Assembly: GCF_014879975.1 (NCBI RefSeq) | Contig: NZ_CP062501.1 | Coordinates: forward strand, 1,674,001 to 1,738,000 | From: Vibrio bathopelagicus | GTDB taxonomy: Bacteria > Pseudomonadota > Gammaproteobacteria > Enterobacterales > Vibrionaceae | Reading direction: 5' to 3' | Length of the DNA stretch: 64,000 nt | Shown: one piece after another, positions 52,326 through 62,965 of the stretch | Numbering within the stretch: the stretch's first letter is position 1 | Layout: the number at the start of each line of letters is the position of its first letter | Translations under genes and position numbers: made by a program | Notes under the pieces: model-generated | The model's input: the letters and a program-made list of their open reading frames with translations, nothing else | Databases searched by the model: none | Told to the model about the DNA's origin: nothing

Positions 52326-53753
52326 ATGCTAAACATTAAGAACCAGCACTTACTCTCTTTTATGGTGACAGAAGCGAACAACGCAGTTGCAGTCACAAAC
52401 CCAGCAACGGGTGAGCTTATTGGGCATGCGCCAATCTCATCGGAGGCGGAGTTAGAGAACGCTATCAAGCGAGCTCATGTTGCGCAGAAAGAGTGGGCAA
52501 AAATTCCCGCTAAATCCCGTGCTGCATTGTTAAGTGGTTGGCATCAACTGATCCTTGAAAACAAAGAGGATCTTGCTCGTCTAATGACCATTGAGCAAGG
52601 TAAGCCGTTGGCAGAAGCAACGGGCGAAGTGGTTTATGGTGCAAGCTTTATTGAATGGTTTGCCGAAGAAGCGAAGCGCACTTATGGTGATTCCATTCCT
52701 AGTACCGCCGCAGGCAAACACTTGGTGACTATTAAGCAGCCAATTGGGGTGGCGAGTGCTATTACGCCATGGAACTTTCCGATTGCGATGATCACTCGCA
52801 AAGCAGCACCCGCTCTAGCTGCTGGCTGTAGTTTTATTGTGAAGCCCTCAGACGAGACGCCGCTTTCTGCGTTTGCTGTGGTTGAATTGGCTTACCAAGC
52901 AGGTATTCCTAAAGATCTACTTCAAGTCGTGCTGGGTGATAGCCCAGAACAGATTGGTGAGCTTTTCACATCACACCCTCTGATCAAAAAGATCTCTTTT
53001 ACTGGTTCTACCCGAGTCGGCAGTATTTTGATGGCACAAGCTGCGAAAGGTATTAAGCGCACTTCAATGGAACTGGGCGGCAACGCACCGTTTATCGTGT
53101 TTGACGATGCAGATATCGACGCTGCGGTTCAAGGCGCAATGGCTTCAAAATTCCGTAATGCAGGCCAAACCTGTGTTTGTGCGAACCGTTTCTACGTTCA
53201 TAGCAAGGTGCATGACGAGTTTGTAGCAAAATTCGACCAAGCCGTTCAGCAGCTTAAAATTGGCAACGGATTAGATGACGGTGTCACTATTGGCCCGGTC
53301 ATCAGTGAAAGAGCGAAACAAAACATTCAAGGTTTGATTGACCGAGCCATTGAGCAAGGTGCGAACCCCGTATCGCCAACTCAAACGCTTGATGGATTGT
53401 TTATTCAGCCTGTCATTCTTAAAGACGTGAAACACGATATGGACATCGTCCAACAAGAGATCTTTGGCCCTGTCGCACCTGTGATGAAATTCGACACCGA
53501 TGAAGAACTTATCGAAATGGCCAACGACACCATTTACGGTTTGGCGTCTTACTTCTACAGCCAGAATATCCACCGCGTATGGCTGGTAGCAGAAGCTCTT
53601 GAATACGGTATGGTCGGTATTAATGACGGTATGATCTCTACTGAAGTCGCGCCTTTCGGTGGGGTTAAGCAATCAGGGATTGGCCGCGAAGGAGCTAAAG
53701 AAGGCATCGATGAGTACATGGATATCAAGTATCTGTGTTTTGGTAGTAATTAA
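52326..53753 (+). CDS. GabD-like NAD(P)-dependent aldehyde dehydrogenase
   Basis: A 475-residue aldehyde dehydrogenase. Catalytic residues are Asn in ITPWNFPIAMI, Glu in MELGGNAPFIVF and Cys in NAGQTCVCANRFYV; the cofactor motif is FTGSTRVGS. The end REGAKEGIDEYMDIKYLC resembles succinate-semialdehyde dehydrogenase GabD. In this setting succinate semialdehyde or sulfoacetaldehyde are both possible substrates; sulfoacetaldehyde dehydrogenases are also of this superfamily. AAAGGA lies six bases before the ATG. Its tail is tandemly duplicated including the stop. Confidence 0.9.
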   Translation: MLNIKNQHLLSFMVTEANNAVAVTNPATGELIGHAPISSEAELENAIKRAHVAQKEWAKIPAKSRAALLSGWHQLILENKEDLARLMTIEQGKPLAEATGEVVYGASFIEWFAEEAKRTYGDSIPSTAAGKHLVTIKQPIGVASAITPWNFPIAMITRKAAPALAAGCSFIVKPSDETPLSAFAVVELAYQAGIPKDLLQVVLGDSPEQIGELFTSHPLIKKISFTGSTRVGSILMAQAAKGIKRTSMELGGNAPFIVFDDADIDAAVQGAMASKFRNAGQTCVCANRFYVHSKVHDEFVAKFDQAVQQLKIGNGLDDGVTIGPVISERAKQNIQGLIDRAIEQGANPVSPTQTLDGLFIQPVILKDVKHDMDIVQQEIFGPVAPVMKFDTDEELIEMANDTIYGLASYFYSQNIHRVWLVAEALEYGMVGINDGMISTEVAPFGGVKQSGIGREGAKEGIDEYMDIKYLCFGSN

Positions 53754-53790
53754 GTCTCGAAAGTAATTAGGTTTAGTCGTAATTAAGCCT
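53745..53790 (+). repeat. Three decayed 16-17 base copies of a gene tail including stop codon
   Basis: AGTAATTAA at 53745 (the real end), AGTAATTAG at 53762 and CGTAATTAA at 53778. The spacing is not a multiple of three, so the copies lie in different frames. Confidence 0.8.
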
Positions 53791-53877
53791 GACTCTTAGA
53801 CATCAATAAGCTTAAACATCGAATAACCCAACTAACACCTCTCTTCTGAGCTTCCCACCACACACAAAAAAAGCAAA

Positions 53878-53905
53878 AAAAAAAAACCGCGCTAAATTAG
53901 CGCGG
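53878..53905 (-). terminator. Terminator of the malate synthase gene
   Basis: Near-perfect stem CCGCGCTAA / TTAGCGCGG, with a long run of T on the minus strand. Confidence 0.9.
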
Positions 53906-53949
53906 CACCTTGGGCTCGGTTCAAATAGGGGGACTTCTTTTTTTATTAT

Positions 53950-56136
53950 TTATTGTGCAGTTCCTTTCAGCTTCAGTCGCATAGCATGCAACACAGGCTC
54001 GGTATAACCACTCGGCTGAGCACAGCCTTCAAATACCAACTGACACGCTGCTGAAAACGCAATGCTGTTTTCAAAATCTGGCGCCATATTTTGGTAGCTT
54101 GGATCCCCTGCATTCTGTCCATCAACCACTGCCGCCATACGTTTCATGGTTTTCATTACTTGGGCTTCATCGCAAATACCGTGGCGTAACCAGTTGGCAA
54201 TGTGTTGGCTCGAAATACGCAATGTCGCGCGGTCTTCCATTAGCCCTACATCGTTAATATCTGGCACTTTCGAACAACCGACTCCTTGGTCAATCCAACG
54301 AACTACGTAACCAAGAATACCTTGAGTATTGTTGTCCAATTCATTTTGGATATCTTTAGCCGTCAGCTTTTGATTACCTAATAGCGGGATAGTTAGAATA
54401 TCGTCGACATTTGCTCTCACACGCTCACGAAGCTCTTTCTGACGGCTCGGTACACTCACTTTGTGATAGTGGAGCGCATGCAAAGTTGCTGCGGTTGGAG
54501 AAGGAACCCAAGCGGTATTTGCACCTGCTTGTGGGTGTCCGATTTTCGCGTCCATCATCTTCGCCATATTGTCTGGCTCTGGCCACATACCTTTACCAAT
54601 CTGGGCTTTACCTTGCAGGCCACAAGCTAAGCCAAGATCAACATTCTGATCTTCGTATGCGCCAATCCAAGTCATGGTTTTCAGCTGTGTTTTAGGCGCA
54701 AATGGCCCCGCTTCCATACTGGTGTGAATTTCATCTCCGGTTCGGTCTAAGAAGCCAGTGTTGATAAACACGACACGGTCTTTGGCTGCGCGAATACACT
54801 CTTTAAGGTTAACCGATGTACGACGCTCTTCGTCCATAATGCCGACTTTGATCGTGAATCGATCTAGCCCTAATGCATCTTCAATGCGACCAAACAATTC
54901 ATTGGTGAAGGCGACTTCTTCAGGACCATGCATTTTAGGTTTAACTATATTGATGCTGTTCGCGGTCGAGTTTTGGTACGCGCTGTTGCCTTTTAAATCA
55001 TGCATCGCGATTAGCGAAGTGATCATGCCATCCATAATGCCTTCAGGTACTTCGTTACCGTCAGCATCAATAATGGCAGGGTTAGTCATGAGATGGCCCA
55101 CGTTGCGGATGAACAGCATGCTGCGACCTTTCAGCGAGATCTCGCCTCCCGTCACACTGGTGTATTGACGATCTGGATTTAGGTTACGAACGATGGTTTT
55201 GCCGTTTTTCTCTAGCGACTCTTGTAAGTCACCTTTCATCAAACCTAACCAGTTACGGTAAGCCAGTGCTTTGTCTTCACCATCAACCGCAGCTACTGAG
55301 TCTTCGCAATCCATAATGGTGGTGAGAGCCGATTCCACCAGCACATCTTTAATACCAGCCACATCAACGCTGCCAATTGGCGCGCTCGGGTCAATTTGAA
55401 TTTCGATATGGAGATTATTGTGCTTAAGCAGAATGCTTGAAGGTGCACTTGCATCACCTTGGTAACCAATGAATTGGTTGCGATCGATTAGAGTGACTTC
55501 TTCGCCGTTGTCTAAGGTCGCTGTTAGTGTATTGCCAATGCTAACGTTGCTGATGCAGTATTTGGTCACGTCTTTATGGGAGACACCGTTGAGAGGTGCA
55601 GCATCATCAAGGAAACCTCGAGCGTAGCTCACTACTTTAGCGCCACGTACAGGGTTAAAGCTTCCACCCTTTTCTGCACCATCACTTTCGCTGATGACAT
55701 CGGTGCCGTAAAGCGCATCGTATAAACTACCCCAACGCGCATTAGCCGCGTTAAGTGCAAAACGTGCATTCATAATAGGTACAACAAGCTGCGGGCCCGC
55801 TTGTGTTGCAATTTCAGGCTCAACGCTTGCGGTGGTTACTTGAAAGTCTTCGCCCTCAAGGACTAAGTAGCCAATCTGCTGTAAGAATTGTTTGTACTCT
55901 GCCGCATCTAGCGTTTGTCCAGCACGCTCTTGGTGCCAAACGTCAATTTGATGTTGAAGATCGTCACGCTTGATAAGCAATGCGCGGTTCTTTGGAGCCA
56001 AATCTTCAAGGATGGTTGCAAAAGATTGCCAAAAGTCTTCAGCGACAATGCCTGTTCCAGGAATGACCTGGTCATTAATTAATTGGTAGAGGGTGCTATC
56101 AATGTTCAAGCTTCCCTGTTGAATACGACTGCTCAT
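53950..56136 (-). CDS. glcB: Malate synthase G
   Basis: A 728-residue enzyme joining glyoxylate and acetyl-CoA to malate. Size fits the G form (about 720) and not the A form (about 530). Family blocks are [63 protein letters not shown] sequence (here [16 protein letters not shown]), [40 protein letters not shown] and [21 protein letters not shown] sequence. It lies near isocitrate lyase, so together they form the glyoxylate shunt that lets cells grow on acetyl-CoA. GAGAGA precedes the ATG. Confidence 0.96.
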   Translation of the reverse strand: MSSRIQQGSLNIDSTLYQLINDQVIPGTGIVAEDFWQSFATILEDLAPKNRALLIKRDDLQHQIDVWHQERAGQTLDAAEYKQFLQQIGYLVLEGEDFQVTTASVEPEIATQAGPQLVVPIMNARFALNAANARWGSLYDALYGTDVISESDGAEKGGSFNPVRGAKVVSYARGFLDDAAPLNGVSHKDVTKYCISNVSIGNTLTATLDNGEEVTLIDRNQFIGYQGDASAPSSILLKHNNLHIEIQIDPSAPIGSVDVAGIKDVLVESALTTIMDCEDSVAAVDGEDKALAYRNWLGLMKGDLQESLEKNGKTIVRNLNPDRQYTSVTGGEISLKGRSMLFIRNVGHLMTNPAIIDADGNEVPEGIMDGMITSLIAMHDLKGNSAYQNSTANSINIVKPKMHGPEEVAFTNELFGRIEDALGLDRFTIKVGIMDEERRTSVNLKECIRAAKDRVVFINTGFLDRTGDEIHTSMEAGPFAPKTQLKTMTWIGAYEDQNVDLGLACGLQGKAQIGKGMWPEPDNMAKMMDAKIGHPQAGANTAWVPSPTAATLHALHYHKVSVPSRQKELRERVRANVDDILTIPLLGNQKLTAKDIQNELDNNTQGILGYVVRWIDQGVGCSKVPDINDVGLMEDRATLRISSQHIANWLRHGICDEAQVMKTMKRMAAVVDGQNAGDPSYQNMAPDFENSIAFSAACQLVFEGCAQPSGYTEPVLHAMRLKLKGTAQ

Positions 56137-56291
56137 AAAATCTCTCTCAAGCTAACTGATGACTACTCAATATATTTACTTAACTGACTTAAATTTAAAT
56201 AACTAGTTTAAACTTACTTAACGGGCGTAAATTTAGCTAATTTATGCCAGTTATACTGGATATTCATATAAAAAATACCCTACAAACTGTG

Positions 56292-57245
56292 TTATTCCGT
56301 CACACCACTCTCTATTTCATTGGCGACACTTTTAATCAATCGGCGCATCCACTGATGGTCGGGATTGGTTTGCAACAATGGACTCCAAGCCATTTTCACC
56401 TCAAAGGGTTCAATAGCGAATGGGGCGGGTTTGATTAACAGCCTAGGGTTATTGCGCTGCAATTGCGCGGCTTTGGTTGGGATAGTCAGGATCAGGTTCT
56501 TCTGTTGAGCGAAGAGAATCGCCGACAGGTAGTGTCGTGTGAACACCGTGATATTACGCGTTTTACCAATGCGCATTAGTGCTTCATCAATCCACCCGAG
56601 CTTTTGTGCTTCGCTTGGGTTTATCCCAACACCCGTGCCCATACCCGTCTTACTTACCCAAATGTGTTGCGCCTTTAGATAAGACAAAATATCGAAGTTG
56701 TCGGCTATCGGGTTATCACAACTAAATAGGCAAGAGAACCCGTCATGCCAAAGGCTCATCTGGTGGAACGACTGTGGAATGTCGTCAAAACGGTTGATGA
56801 TAATATCAACAGTGCCTTGCTCCACATCCTGATAACTCACGTCACTTGGCGTCATGATATCCAATCGTATTTTCGGTGCTATCTCGCTCAACTTTTTCAA
56901 TAGCGGCTGAATAATGGTCGACTCAGCATAGTCACTCGCCATGATACGAAACACACGCTCACTGTCTTCTGCATTAAACTCCGTGGTCGGTTGCAATGTC
57001 TTTTCTACATTCGCCAAGATGTTTCGAATCAGTGGCTGCAGTTTGTGTGCTCGCTCAGTCGGTATCATCCCTTCACTGGTTCTCACCAACAGCGGGTCTT
57101 CAAACAGATCGCGTAGTCGGCGCAGTCCATTACTCATGGCTGGTTGAGTTATTCCTAATTGATTTGCCGCTCGTGTAACGTTTCTTTCACGCAGCAACAT
57201 GTCTAAATACACAAGTAAATTAAGGTCTATACGAGCAATATTCAT
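56292..57245 (-). CDS. LysR-family transcriptional regulator between the glyoxylate-shunt genes
   Basis: A 317-residue LysR protein with the N-terminal winged helix LNLLVYLDMLLRERNVTRAA then NQLGITQPAMSNGLRRLRDL, and a periplasmic-binding-like effector domain starting at about residue 90. It is divergent from aceA and upstream of, but same strand as, malate synthase, the usual arrangement of a regulator controlling both. The effector is unknown. E. coli uses IclR for these genes, so LysR control would be different. Confidence 0.9.
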   Translation of the reverse strand: MNIARIDLNLLVYLDMLLRERNVTRAANQLGITQPAMSNGLRRLRDLFEDPLLVRTSEGMIPTERAHKLQPLIRNILANVEKTLQPTTEFNAEDSERVFRIMASDYAESTIIQPLLKKLSEIAPKIRLDIMTPSDVSYQDVEQGTVDIIINRFDDIPQSFHQMSLWHDGFSCLFSCDNPIADNFDILSYLKAQHIWVSKTGMGTGVGINPSEAQKLGWIDEALMRIGKTRNITVFTRHYLSAILFAQQKNLILTIPTKAAQLQRNNPRLLIKPAPFAIEPFEVKMAWSPLLQTNPDHQWMRRLIKSVANEIESGVTE

Positions 57246-57386
57246 AAGAAAAATACCGAATATAATAACTATAAATTAACAAAATTATCACATACATGGT
57301 TATTCTTTGTCCATGGTTAGATTTAATCCAAATCGAATGACCTCGCCAAATTGGCCAACATGTCCACGTGAAACTAAGGAATAGTT

Positions 57387-58985
57387 ATGTCGCAAATTAC
57401 ACAAGATATCGAAAAGATTGAAGTTGCAAAAAGCGCTGCTGGTGCTCCATGGGATGCAATCAACCCTGAATCTGCAGCTCGTATGCGAGCTCAAAACAAA
57501 TTCAAAACAGGTCTGGATATTGCGCAATACACGGCAGATATTATGCGTGCAGACATGGCGGCTTACGACGAAGACAGCTCTCAATACACTCAGTCTCTGG
57601 GTTGCTGGCATGGTTTCATCGGCCAACAAAAGCTGATTTCTATTAAGAAGCACTTTGATGGCAAGACAGACCGTCGTTACCTATACCTTTCAGGTTGGAT
57701 GGTTGCAGCACTTCGCTCTGACTTCGGTCCACTTCCAGACCAATCTATGCATGAAAAAACGTCAGTTGCTGGCCTAGTAGAAGAGCTATACACCTTCCTA
57801 CGCCAAGCGGATGCTCGTGAGCTAGGTGGCTTATTCCGTCAGCTAGACGCGGCACGTGAAGCGGGCGATGTTAACCAACAAGATCTTATCCAAGACAAAA
57901 TCGACAACCACGTAACACACGTAGTACCAATCATTGCGGATATCGATGCAGGTTTCGGTAACGCAGAAGCGACTTACCTAATGGCTAAGCAGATGATTGA
58001 AGCGGGTGCATGTTGTCTGCAAATCGAAAACCAAGTAGCCGATGAGAAGCAATGTGGTCACCAAGACGGCAAAGTAACGGTTCCTCATGCTGACTTCCAC
58101 GCAAAACTTCGCGCACTTCGTTACGCTTTCCTTGAACTAGGCATCGACAACGGCGTTATTGTTGCTCGTACCGATTCACAAGGTGCAGGTCTAACAAAAG
58201 AAATCGCAGTAGTGAAAGAACCTGGTGACCAAGGTGACATCTACAACTCATACCTAGATGTTGAAGAGATCGATGTTGCAGATATGGCTGAAGGTGATGT
58301 TTGCTTCAACCGTGACGGTAAACTAGTTCGTCCTAAGCGTCTGCCTTCAGGCCTATACCAATTCCGCGAAGGTACGGGCGAAGATCGCTGTGTATTTGAC
58401 TGTATCGAAGCTATCAACGCAGGTGCTGACCTACTTTGGATTGAGACTGAGAAACCACACATCGGTCAAATCAAAGAGATGATGGATGGTGTACGTGAAG
58501 TTCACCCTAACGCTAAGCTGGTATACAACAACTCTCCATCATTCAACTGGACGCTAAACTTCCGTCAACAAGCATACGATGCAATGGCAGCAGCAGGTAA
58601 AGATGTATCAGCATACGACCGTGCAAGCCTAATGAGTGCGGAATACGATGAAACTGAACTGTCTGCAAGTGCTGACGAGAAGATTCGTACATTCCAAGCG
58701 GACGCATCTCGCGAAGCGGGTATCTTCCACCACTTGATTACTCTACCGACTTACCACACAGCAGCACTGTCTACCGACAACCTTGCAAAAGAATACTTCG
58801 GTGACCAAGGCATGCTGGGCTACGTTGCTAACGTTCAACGTAAAGAGATCCGCCAAGGTATTGCATGTGTTAAACACCAAAACATGTCTGGTTCAGACAT
58901 GGGTGATGACCACAAAGAATACTTTGCTGGTGAAAATGCGCTAAAAGCAGCGGGTGAAGCGAATACGTCTAATCAATTTGATTAA
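57387..58985 (+). CDS. aceA: Isocitrate lyase, long form
   Basis: A 532-residue enzyme splitting isocitrate into succinate and glyoxylate. The catalytic Cys lies in EKQCGHQDGK, where most isocitrate lyases have KKCGH. Other blocks are PIIADIDAGFGNAEATYLMA, GACCLQIENQVADEKQ, VIVARTDSQGAG and VYNNSPSFNWTLNF. At 532 residues it belongs to the longer class found in vibrios and Pseudomonas rather than the 434-residue E. coli form. AAGGA precedes the ATG. Malate synthase G is 1.2 kb away. Confidence 0.96.
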   Translation: MSQITQDIEKIEVAKSAAGAPWDAINPESAARMRAQNKFKTGLDIAQYTADIMRADMAAYDEDSSQYTQSLGCWHGFIGQQKLISIKKHFDGKTDRRYLYLSGWMVAALRSDFGPLPDQSMHEKTSVAGLVEELYTFLRQADARELGGLFRQLDAAREAGDVNQQDLIQDKIDNHVTHVVPIIADIDAGFGNAEATYLMAKQMIEAGACCLQIENQVADEKQCGHQDGKVTVPHADFHAKLRALRYAFLELGIDNGVIVARTDSQGAGLTKEIAVVKEPGDQGDIYNSYLDVEEIDVADMAEGDVCFNRDGKLVRPKRLPSGLYQFREGTGEDRCVFDCIEAINAGADLLWIETEKPHIGQIKEMMDGVREVHPNAKLVYNNSPSFNWTLNFRQQAYDAMAAAGKDVSAYDRASLMSAEYDETELSASADEKIRTFQADASREAGIFHHLITLPTYHTAALSTDNLAKEYFGDQGMLGYVANVQRKEIRQGIACVKHQNMSGSDMGDDHKEYFAGENALKAAGEANTSNQFD

Positions 58986-59055
58986 TCGTTAACAGCGTTT
59001 CCCTTCTAGAATCTCCCCTTCCCTTTTCCCTGTTAGGTGCCGGGAGGGAGGAGGT

Positions 59056-59092
59056 TTTGGGATGAAGCTTGTACTGCCGGCTTCATCTCAAA
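59056..59092 (+). terminator. Strong hairpin after aceA
   Basis: A 13-base-pair stem (TTTGGGATGAAGC arm with one G-T pair) and an 11-base loop. No T-run follows, so termination may be factor-aided. Confidence 0.55.
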
Positions 59093-59206
59093 GCCTCAGA
59101 TTTGTGTTCCACACCACTGTGACCCTGAAAAATTCTGTTTAAACTGATCATATTCCTGTTTGTTGAATTTCCTATTTATTGATATGCCTATTTATTGAGA
59201 GTGCCT

Positions 59207-59797
59207 ATGACTTCAATACCGACACACCTACAAGATGCTAAAACACTGCTGTCAGAAAATGGTTTCGCTACTGGTGATACTTGGTATCACGGCACATCCT
59301 CAGCCTTGCTCGCTTCAATCCAAGGCCAAGGGCTGAAACGCTCAGGAGACAAAGCACTCAATGAAGCCGCTTCAAAAACTATGGCAACGATTGGCAACAA
59401 CTACACAGAATCCGTTGAGCCAGTTTTCTTAACTCAGAGCAAAGAACTGGCCTACTACTGGGCTCAGCAAACCATTCGCGAGCGCAGCACTCGTTTTGAG
59501 GGTGAGGAGCACCCTATCGTGTTAGCGGTAAATTTAACGGACAAACAACGTGCCAAAGTAAGACCGGACGTTGGCGCAATGAGCTTATTAATGATGAGTG
59601 TTGGCGAACAATTCATGGCTCACTTAACTGAGATCTATCAAGAGAACAACATCGTAGGCCCAGACATCGAACTGCGCACTGCGGATCGTATGGACTATCT
59701 CAATAAACTTGGAATGGCCTACATTGATGAAGACATCAGCCGTGCTTGTGTGCAAGAGCTGTCAGAGCCTGAACTGGCCAGTCAATCAGGTTCATGA
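59207..59797 (+). CDS. Uncharacterised protein with ADP-ribosyltransferase-like motif
   Basis: A 196-residue cytoplasmic protein. The segment TWYHGTSSALLASIQGQGLK, followed about 50 residues later by PVFLTQSKELAYYWAQQ, resembles the start and second strand of ADP-ribosyltransferase-fold enzymes (His in YHGTS, Thr/Ser in the next strand). The third catalytic residue is not obvious. A toxin, NAD-dependent modifier or merely a fold relative are all possible. The start is the ATG; a TTG four codons upstream lacks a site. It is monocistronic with its own terminator. Confidence 0.6.
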   Translation: MTSIPTHLQDAKTLLSENGFATGDTWYHGTSSALLASIQGQGLKRSGDKALNEAASKTMATIGNNYTESVEPVFLTQSKELAYYWAQQTIRERSTRFEGEEHPIVLAVNLTDKQRAKVRPDVGAMSLLMMSVGEQFMAHLTEIYQENNIVGPDIELRTADRMDYLNKLGMAYIDEDISRACVQELSEPELASQSGS

Positions 59798-59815
59798 CGT
59801 AAGCAATATTCAGAA

Positions 59816-59848
59816 TAAAAAATGGCTCCTAAGTAGGAGCCATTTTTA
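59816..59848. terminator. Terminator between the ART-like gene and the cystatin-like gene
   Basis: A 14-base-pair stem (AAAAATGGCTCCTA / TAGGAGCCATTTTT) usable in both directions. Confidence 0.92.
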
Positions 59849-59870
59849 TGTGTGCGATGTTATTTACATG

Positions 59871-60272
59871 CTAGTTAATCAATGGACACAGGCGACCTTG
59901 TTGCGCAGCTTGCGTCATTGTCATCTCACCCTGCAACGAACGATACACAATGGTGTTCCAAACTTCGCCATTATCCATCTCAAAATCGATAGCATAGTTC
60001 AAACCGCTGACAACCTGAGTTCGAACACTCAAGATTTTATCAAGCTTCGCAGCGGTATTCATTTGTCCCAGAACCACATCTAAAGCTTGCTTTGCTTCTG
60101 GCGTGATATCACTTTGTGACCAACCACCTGTCAGGTTTTTAGTGCTACAGATCGGATTCGCTTTCTCTTGTGATTGAGCGGAAACATCAGATTCCTGACT
60201 ACATCCAGCTAACGCAGCGACACTAAACACGGTTGCTAATCCAAGTAATGATGTTAATCGTACTTTTTTCAT
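59871..60272 (-). CDS. Cystatin-like lipoprotein
   Basis: A 133-residue lipoprotein: signal peptide with lipobox AALAGC (lipid on Cys24). The C-terminal domain carries QVVSGLNYAIDFEM, matching the QxVxG loop of cystatins, the cysteine-protease inhibitor fold, followed by beta strands. Two cysteines (PIC and LCP) may form a disulphide. It probably sits in the outer membrane facing the periplasm. GAGG is five bases before the ATG. It lies next to the secreted M9 peptidase, though that enzyme is a metallopeptidase. Confidence 0.72.
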   Translation of the reverse strand: MKKVRLTSLLGLATVFSVAALAGCSQESDVSAQSQEKANPICSTKNLTGGWSQSDITPEAKQALDVVLGQMNTAAKLDKILSVRTQVVSGLNYAIDFEMDNGEVWNTIVYRSLQGEMTMTQAAQQGRLCPLIN

Positions 60273-60422
60273 GAATCCTCTCTACATCGTTCATTCAGTC
60301 ATTTACGAGAGGTTACTCGTAATGATGTTTCATATGCAGGCAAGCTTAGACCTTAAATGTCATCACTTCATCAGAGATTATGGTGTAACTACTCTATAAA
60401 TACAGAAGATTGTCAGAAAGCA

Positions 60423-60446
60423 AAGCCGGACACTACTGCCCGGCTT
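60423..60446 (-). terminator. Hairpin after the M9 peptidase gene
   Basis: AAGCCGG / CCGGCTT with a 10-base loop; a modest T-rich stretch follows on the minus strand. Confidence 0.55.
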
Positions 60447-60517
60447 GTCTCCGCTACTTAATTGATATTTAGATGGATGGCGTTTTCGTTAATGCTTTTT
60501 ATTTACTGCCTGTTTTG

Positions 60518-62965
60518 CTAGTGAAAATAAACCAACATTTCGACATCATCCCCTTGCTGTTCTGCACTGAGTAAGAAGTGCAAATAGCCTTCTTCTGTTA
60601 CAGGAATTTGTAGGTATTCATTACTGCCTCGGTAATCCGATGCATAGTCATGTTGTCCTGCTGTTGGCCAATATGAATGGCTTGCAAACAGATCAACATT
60701 ACCTGTATTCGACTGTCCATTCTCCGCATTGTCACTATTATCGTTCAACCACACTCGCACCTCTTGTACGCCCTCTGGCACATAGACTGCTGCATAACGT
60801 CGTTGATGCACAGTCAATACTTGAGCCTGACCTGATTCCAATACTATTGGCGTTAAGTCATCTTGTTCTTGTGATGGAGGTGTCGGTGTTTCTGTCTCTA
60901 GCGATGCCAACAGTGTCACGTCATTGAAATCGGTGCGCCCTGCAATACTCATGTAGTAGCGACCAGGTTTAATGTAGCCCGATGCCTCTGGCTCAAACGT
61001 CACTATCTCATTACTGCCATTGTGATATTGGCTGAATTCAAAGTCATAGTAATGTGCTTGTTTGTTGTAGCTCATGTAAAGATCAGCATCACCTTGAACT
61101 TCTCCTTCAATCGAAACCTCAAAATGCGTGGTGTTCTCTGGTACATCGACGTAGAACAACTGCTCGCTGTACGCCTTGCCGTTCAACACTACACTTTGGT
61201 TTGCTGTAAATACCATGGCTTGGTCTGTCGGATTTGTAGGATCAATCGGATCTGTGGGATCAGTAGGCTCTGTTGGTTCACTTGAAACGGTGTCTAGCCA
61301 ACGTTCAAACTCACCATTGTATTGCTGGCCAAGCACTTTCACCTGTTGCGCCCATTTGGAAAATTGGCCAGTACGAGACAGTACCAACAAGCTCTGCACC
61401 TCTTGAGGATGTTCTTCCATCATAAAGCGTACCGCTAAGTAGCCCCATCGGTAGATACGATTAGCATCATGGGAGTAAGTGGTTGAAAGCACATCCGACA
61501 GGCTCATCTTCCCGCTGTTAATCAAGCTTACCGCAGCATCGTAGCCTTGCTTGTAATGCATGAATTCGGCAAAACCTTCTAACCACCACACCACATAACC
61601 ATGAGTCAAATTGTCACTAAAGGAGCCATATTGGTTAAAACGCGCATCGAGATAATGAGTGTATTCATGTTCTAAGTTGAGAATAGAGAGGTCATCGCCA
61701 TTGGCGTAACGGTAAGCCACGAAACGCGCCACGTTCCCCACCTCTGCAGGGTTTCCTTCTAAGTACTGCCCACCGTTATCGGTAGTATTGCCAAATAAGA
61801 ACGACGAGTAATCGATATAACTGCCTTTGCTGCCGAACACCGCCACTTCAACTCGGTTATTGTTATCGTCGGCGACAGGTTGTTGACCCGTGTTCGCGAC
61901 TTGATGGAAATCGGCCTCTTTGGCGGCCAGCACATTACAAGCTTCCATCGCTTGTGCTTGCGTTAAATCTTGTGAGCGAATAATCGCAGGCCCTTGGCAC
62001 TCATGACGATTGGGAAGTACACGCGTTACTAAATCACGTTTTGCTTGCTCTAGATCTAACCCATTTAGGCCTTCTGGTGCAAAGTAACTCATCATCTCGA
62101 CCGCCGCTAACCATAGCTTATCGTGCTCGCTGCCCAATGGATTTTGCACCATCACCTGCTGCATAACTTGCAGTGCTTTATCTTTGGTGGCTTTATCTGG
62201 GCTTGCCAGCAAACGACCAGTTTCACGCACTGCGTTATAAACAAGGAAGCTCGCATCAGTATCTAAAGCCCACGTATTATCACGAGCGAATGCCGCTAGC
62301 GTATCGATATGTTGAGTATGACTGGCCATGTAATCGTAGAAGTCATCTCGGGCTGCATGTCCTGCCATTGCCCGGAACAGATTATTTAGCCCGTCGACCC
62401 ATTGTGAGTCTTGCGCCGTTTCTTGATTAAAGTGTCTAAGTGCCGCAAGTTGCGCATCCATAGTGAGTGGAAGTTGCTTAACGTTATCGACCATCAACGT
62501 CAGACTTTTCATTGCCCCGACTTGTTCTCGTCCTTGGTCCTGCGCATTAGGGGTCGCTAGAAAAGCATTGGTAGATTGAGCAAATCGCTGGCTTAACGCC
62601 TCAGAGAAATCCTGTGTTTGCGCGTTATAGCGAACGTAATAAGCAGCGCGAACAAACTCACCAAGGTTTTCAAGTTTACGTGCTTGTTCGGCTTCACCTC
62701 GATAACGGGCTATTTCTAAGTTCAGCGCCACTTGAATACGGCTTAGGCTCGCTTCGCTATAGATATTATCTAGTGAATTATCCGATGCAGAGAACCAAGA
62801 ACTGTAGCAACGGTTGCCTGCCGAAGAGACAGCGAGTGCAAGATCGGACGCCTGTTGTAGATCAAGCACCTCACACTGATTTTGAGCAAAAGAGAAACTG
62901 GACACACTGGCAAGCATACAAGCGAGCGCCAAACGATGACGTGGAAATAAACGGGTATGAGACAT
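60518..62965 (-). CDS. Secreted M9 (microbial collagenase) metallopeptidase with two pre-peptidase C-terminal domains
   Basis: An 815-residue exported zinc peptidase. It has a signal peptide ([15 protein letters not shown], cleavage before QNQCE), an M9 N-terminal domain, and a catalytic domain with HEYTH (His433, Glu434, His437) and downstream Glu in [10 protein letters not shown] Pro/Thr/Asp linker ([19 protein letters not shown], about residues 560-580) is followed by two PPC-type beta domains. Vibrio M9 enzymes digest collagen and gelatin and are virulence-associated. The only modest ribosome site is GAG upstream of the ATG. Confidence 0.93.
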   Translation of the reverse strand: MSHTRLFPRHRLALACMLASVSSFSFAQNQCEVLDLQQASDLALAVSSAGNRCYSSWFSASDNSLDNIYSEASLSRIQVALNLEIARYRGEAEQARKLENLGEFVRAAYYVRYNAQTQDFSEALSQRFAQSTNAFLATPNAQDQGREQVGAMKSLTLMVDNVKQLPLTMDAQLAALRHFNQETAQDSQWVDGLNNLFRAMAGHAARDDFYDYMASHTQHIDTLAAFARDNTWALDTDASFLVYNAVRETGRLLASPDKATKDKALQVMQQVMVQNPLGSEHDKLWLAAVEMMSYFAPEGLNGLDLEQAKRDLVTRVLPNRHECQGPAIIRSQDLTQAQAMEACNVLAAKEADFHQVANTGQQPVADDNNNRVEVAVFGSKGSYIDYSSFLFGNTTDNGGQYLEGNPAEVGNVARFVAYRYANGDDLSILNLEHEYTHYLDARFNQYGSFSDNLTHGYVVWWLEGFAEFMHYKQGYDAAVSLINSGKMSLSDVLSTTYSHDANRIYRWGYLAVRFMMEEHPQEVQSLLVLSRTGQFSKWAQQVKVLGQQYNGEFERWLDTVSSEPTEPTDPTDPIDPTNPTDQAMVFTANQSVVLNGKAYSEQLFYVDVPENTTHFEVSIEGEVQGDADLYMSYNKQAHYYDFEFSQYHNGSNEIVTFEPEASGYIKPGRYYMSIAGRTDFNDVTLLASLETETPTPPSQEQDDLTPIVLESGQAQVLTVHQRRYAAVYVPEGVQEVRVWLNDNSDNAENGQSNTGNVDLFASHSYWPTAGQHDYASDYRGSNEYLQIPVTEEGYLHFLLSAEQQGDDVEMLVYFH

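Noticed and set aside
61224..61290. Imperfect 9-base repeats
   Set aside because: They encode the Pro-Thr-Asp linker of the M9 peptidase and need no other explanation.
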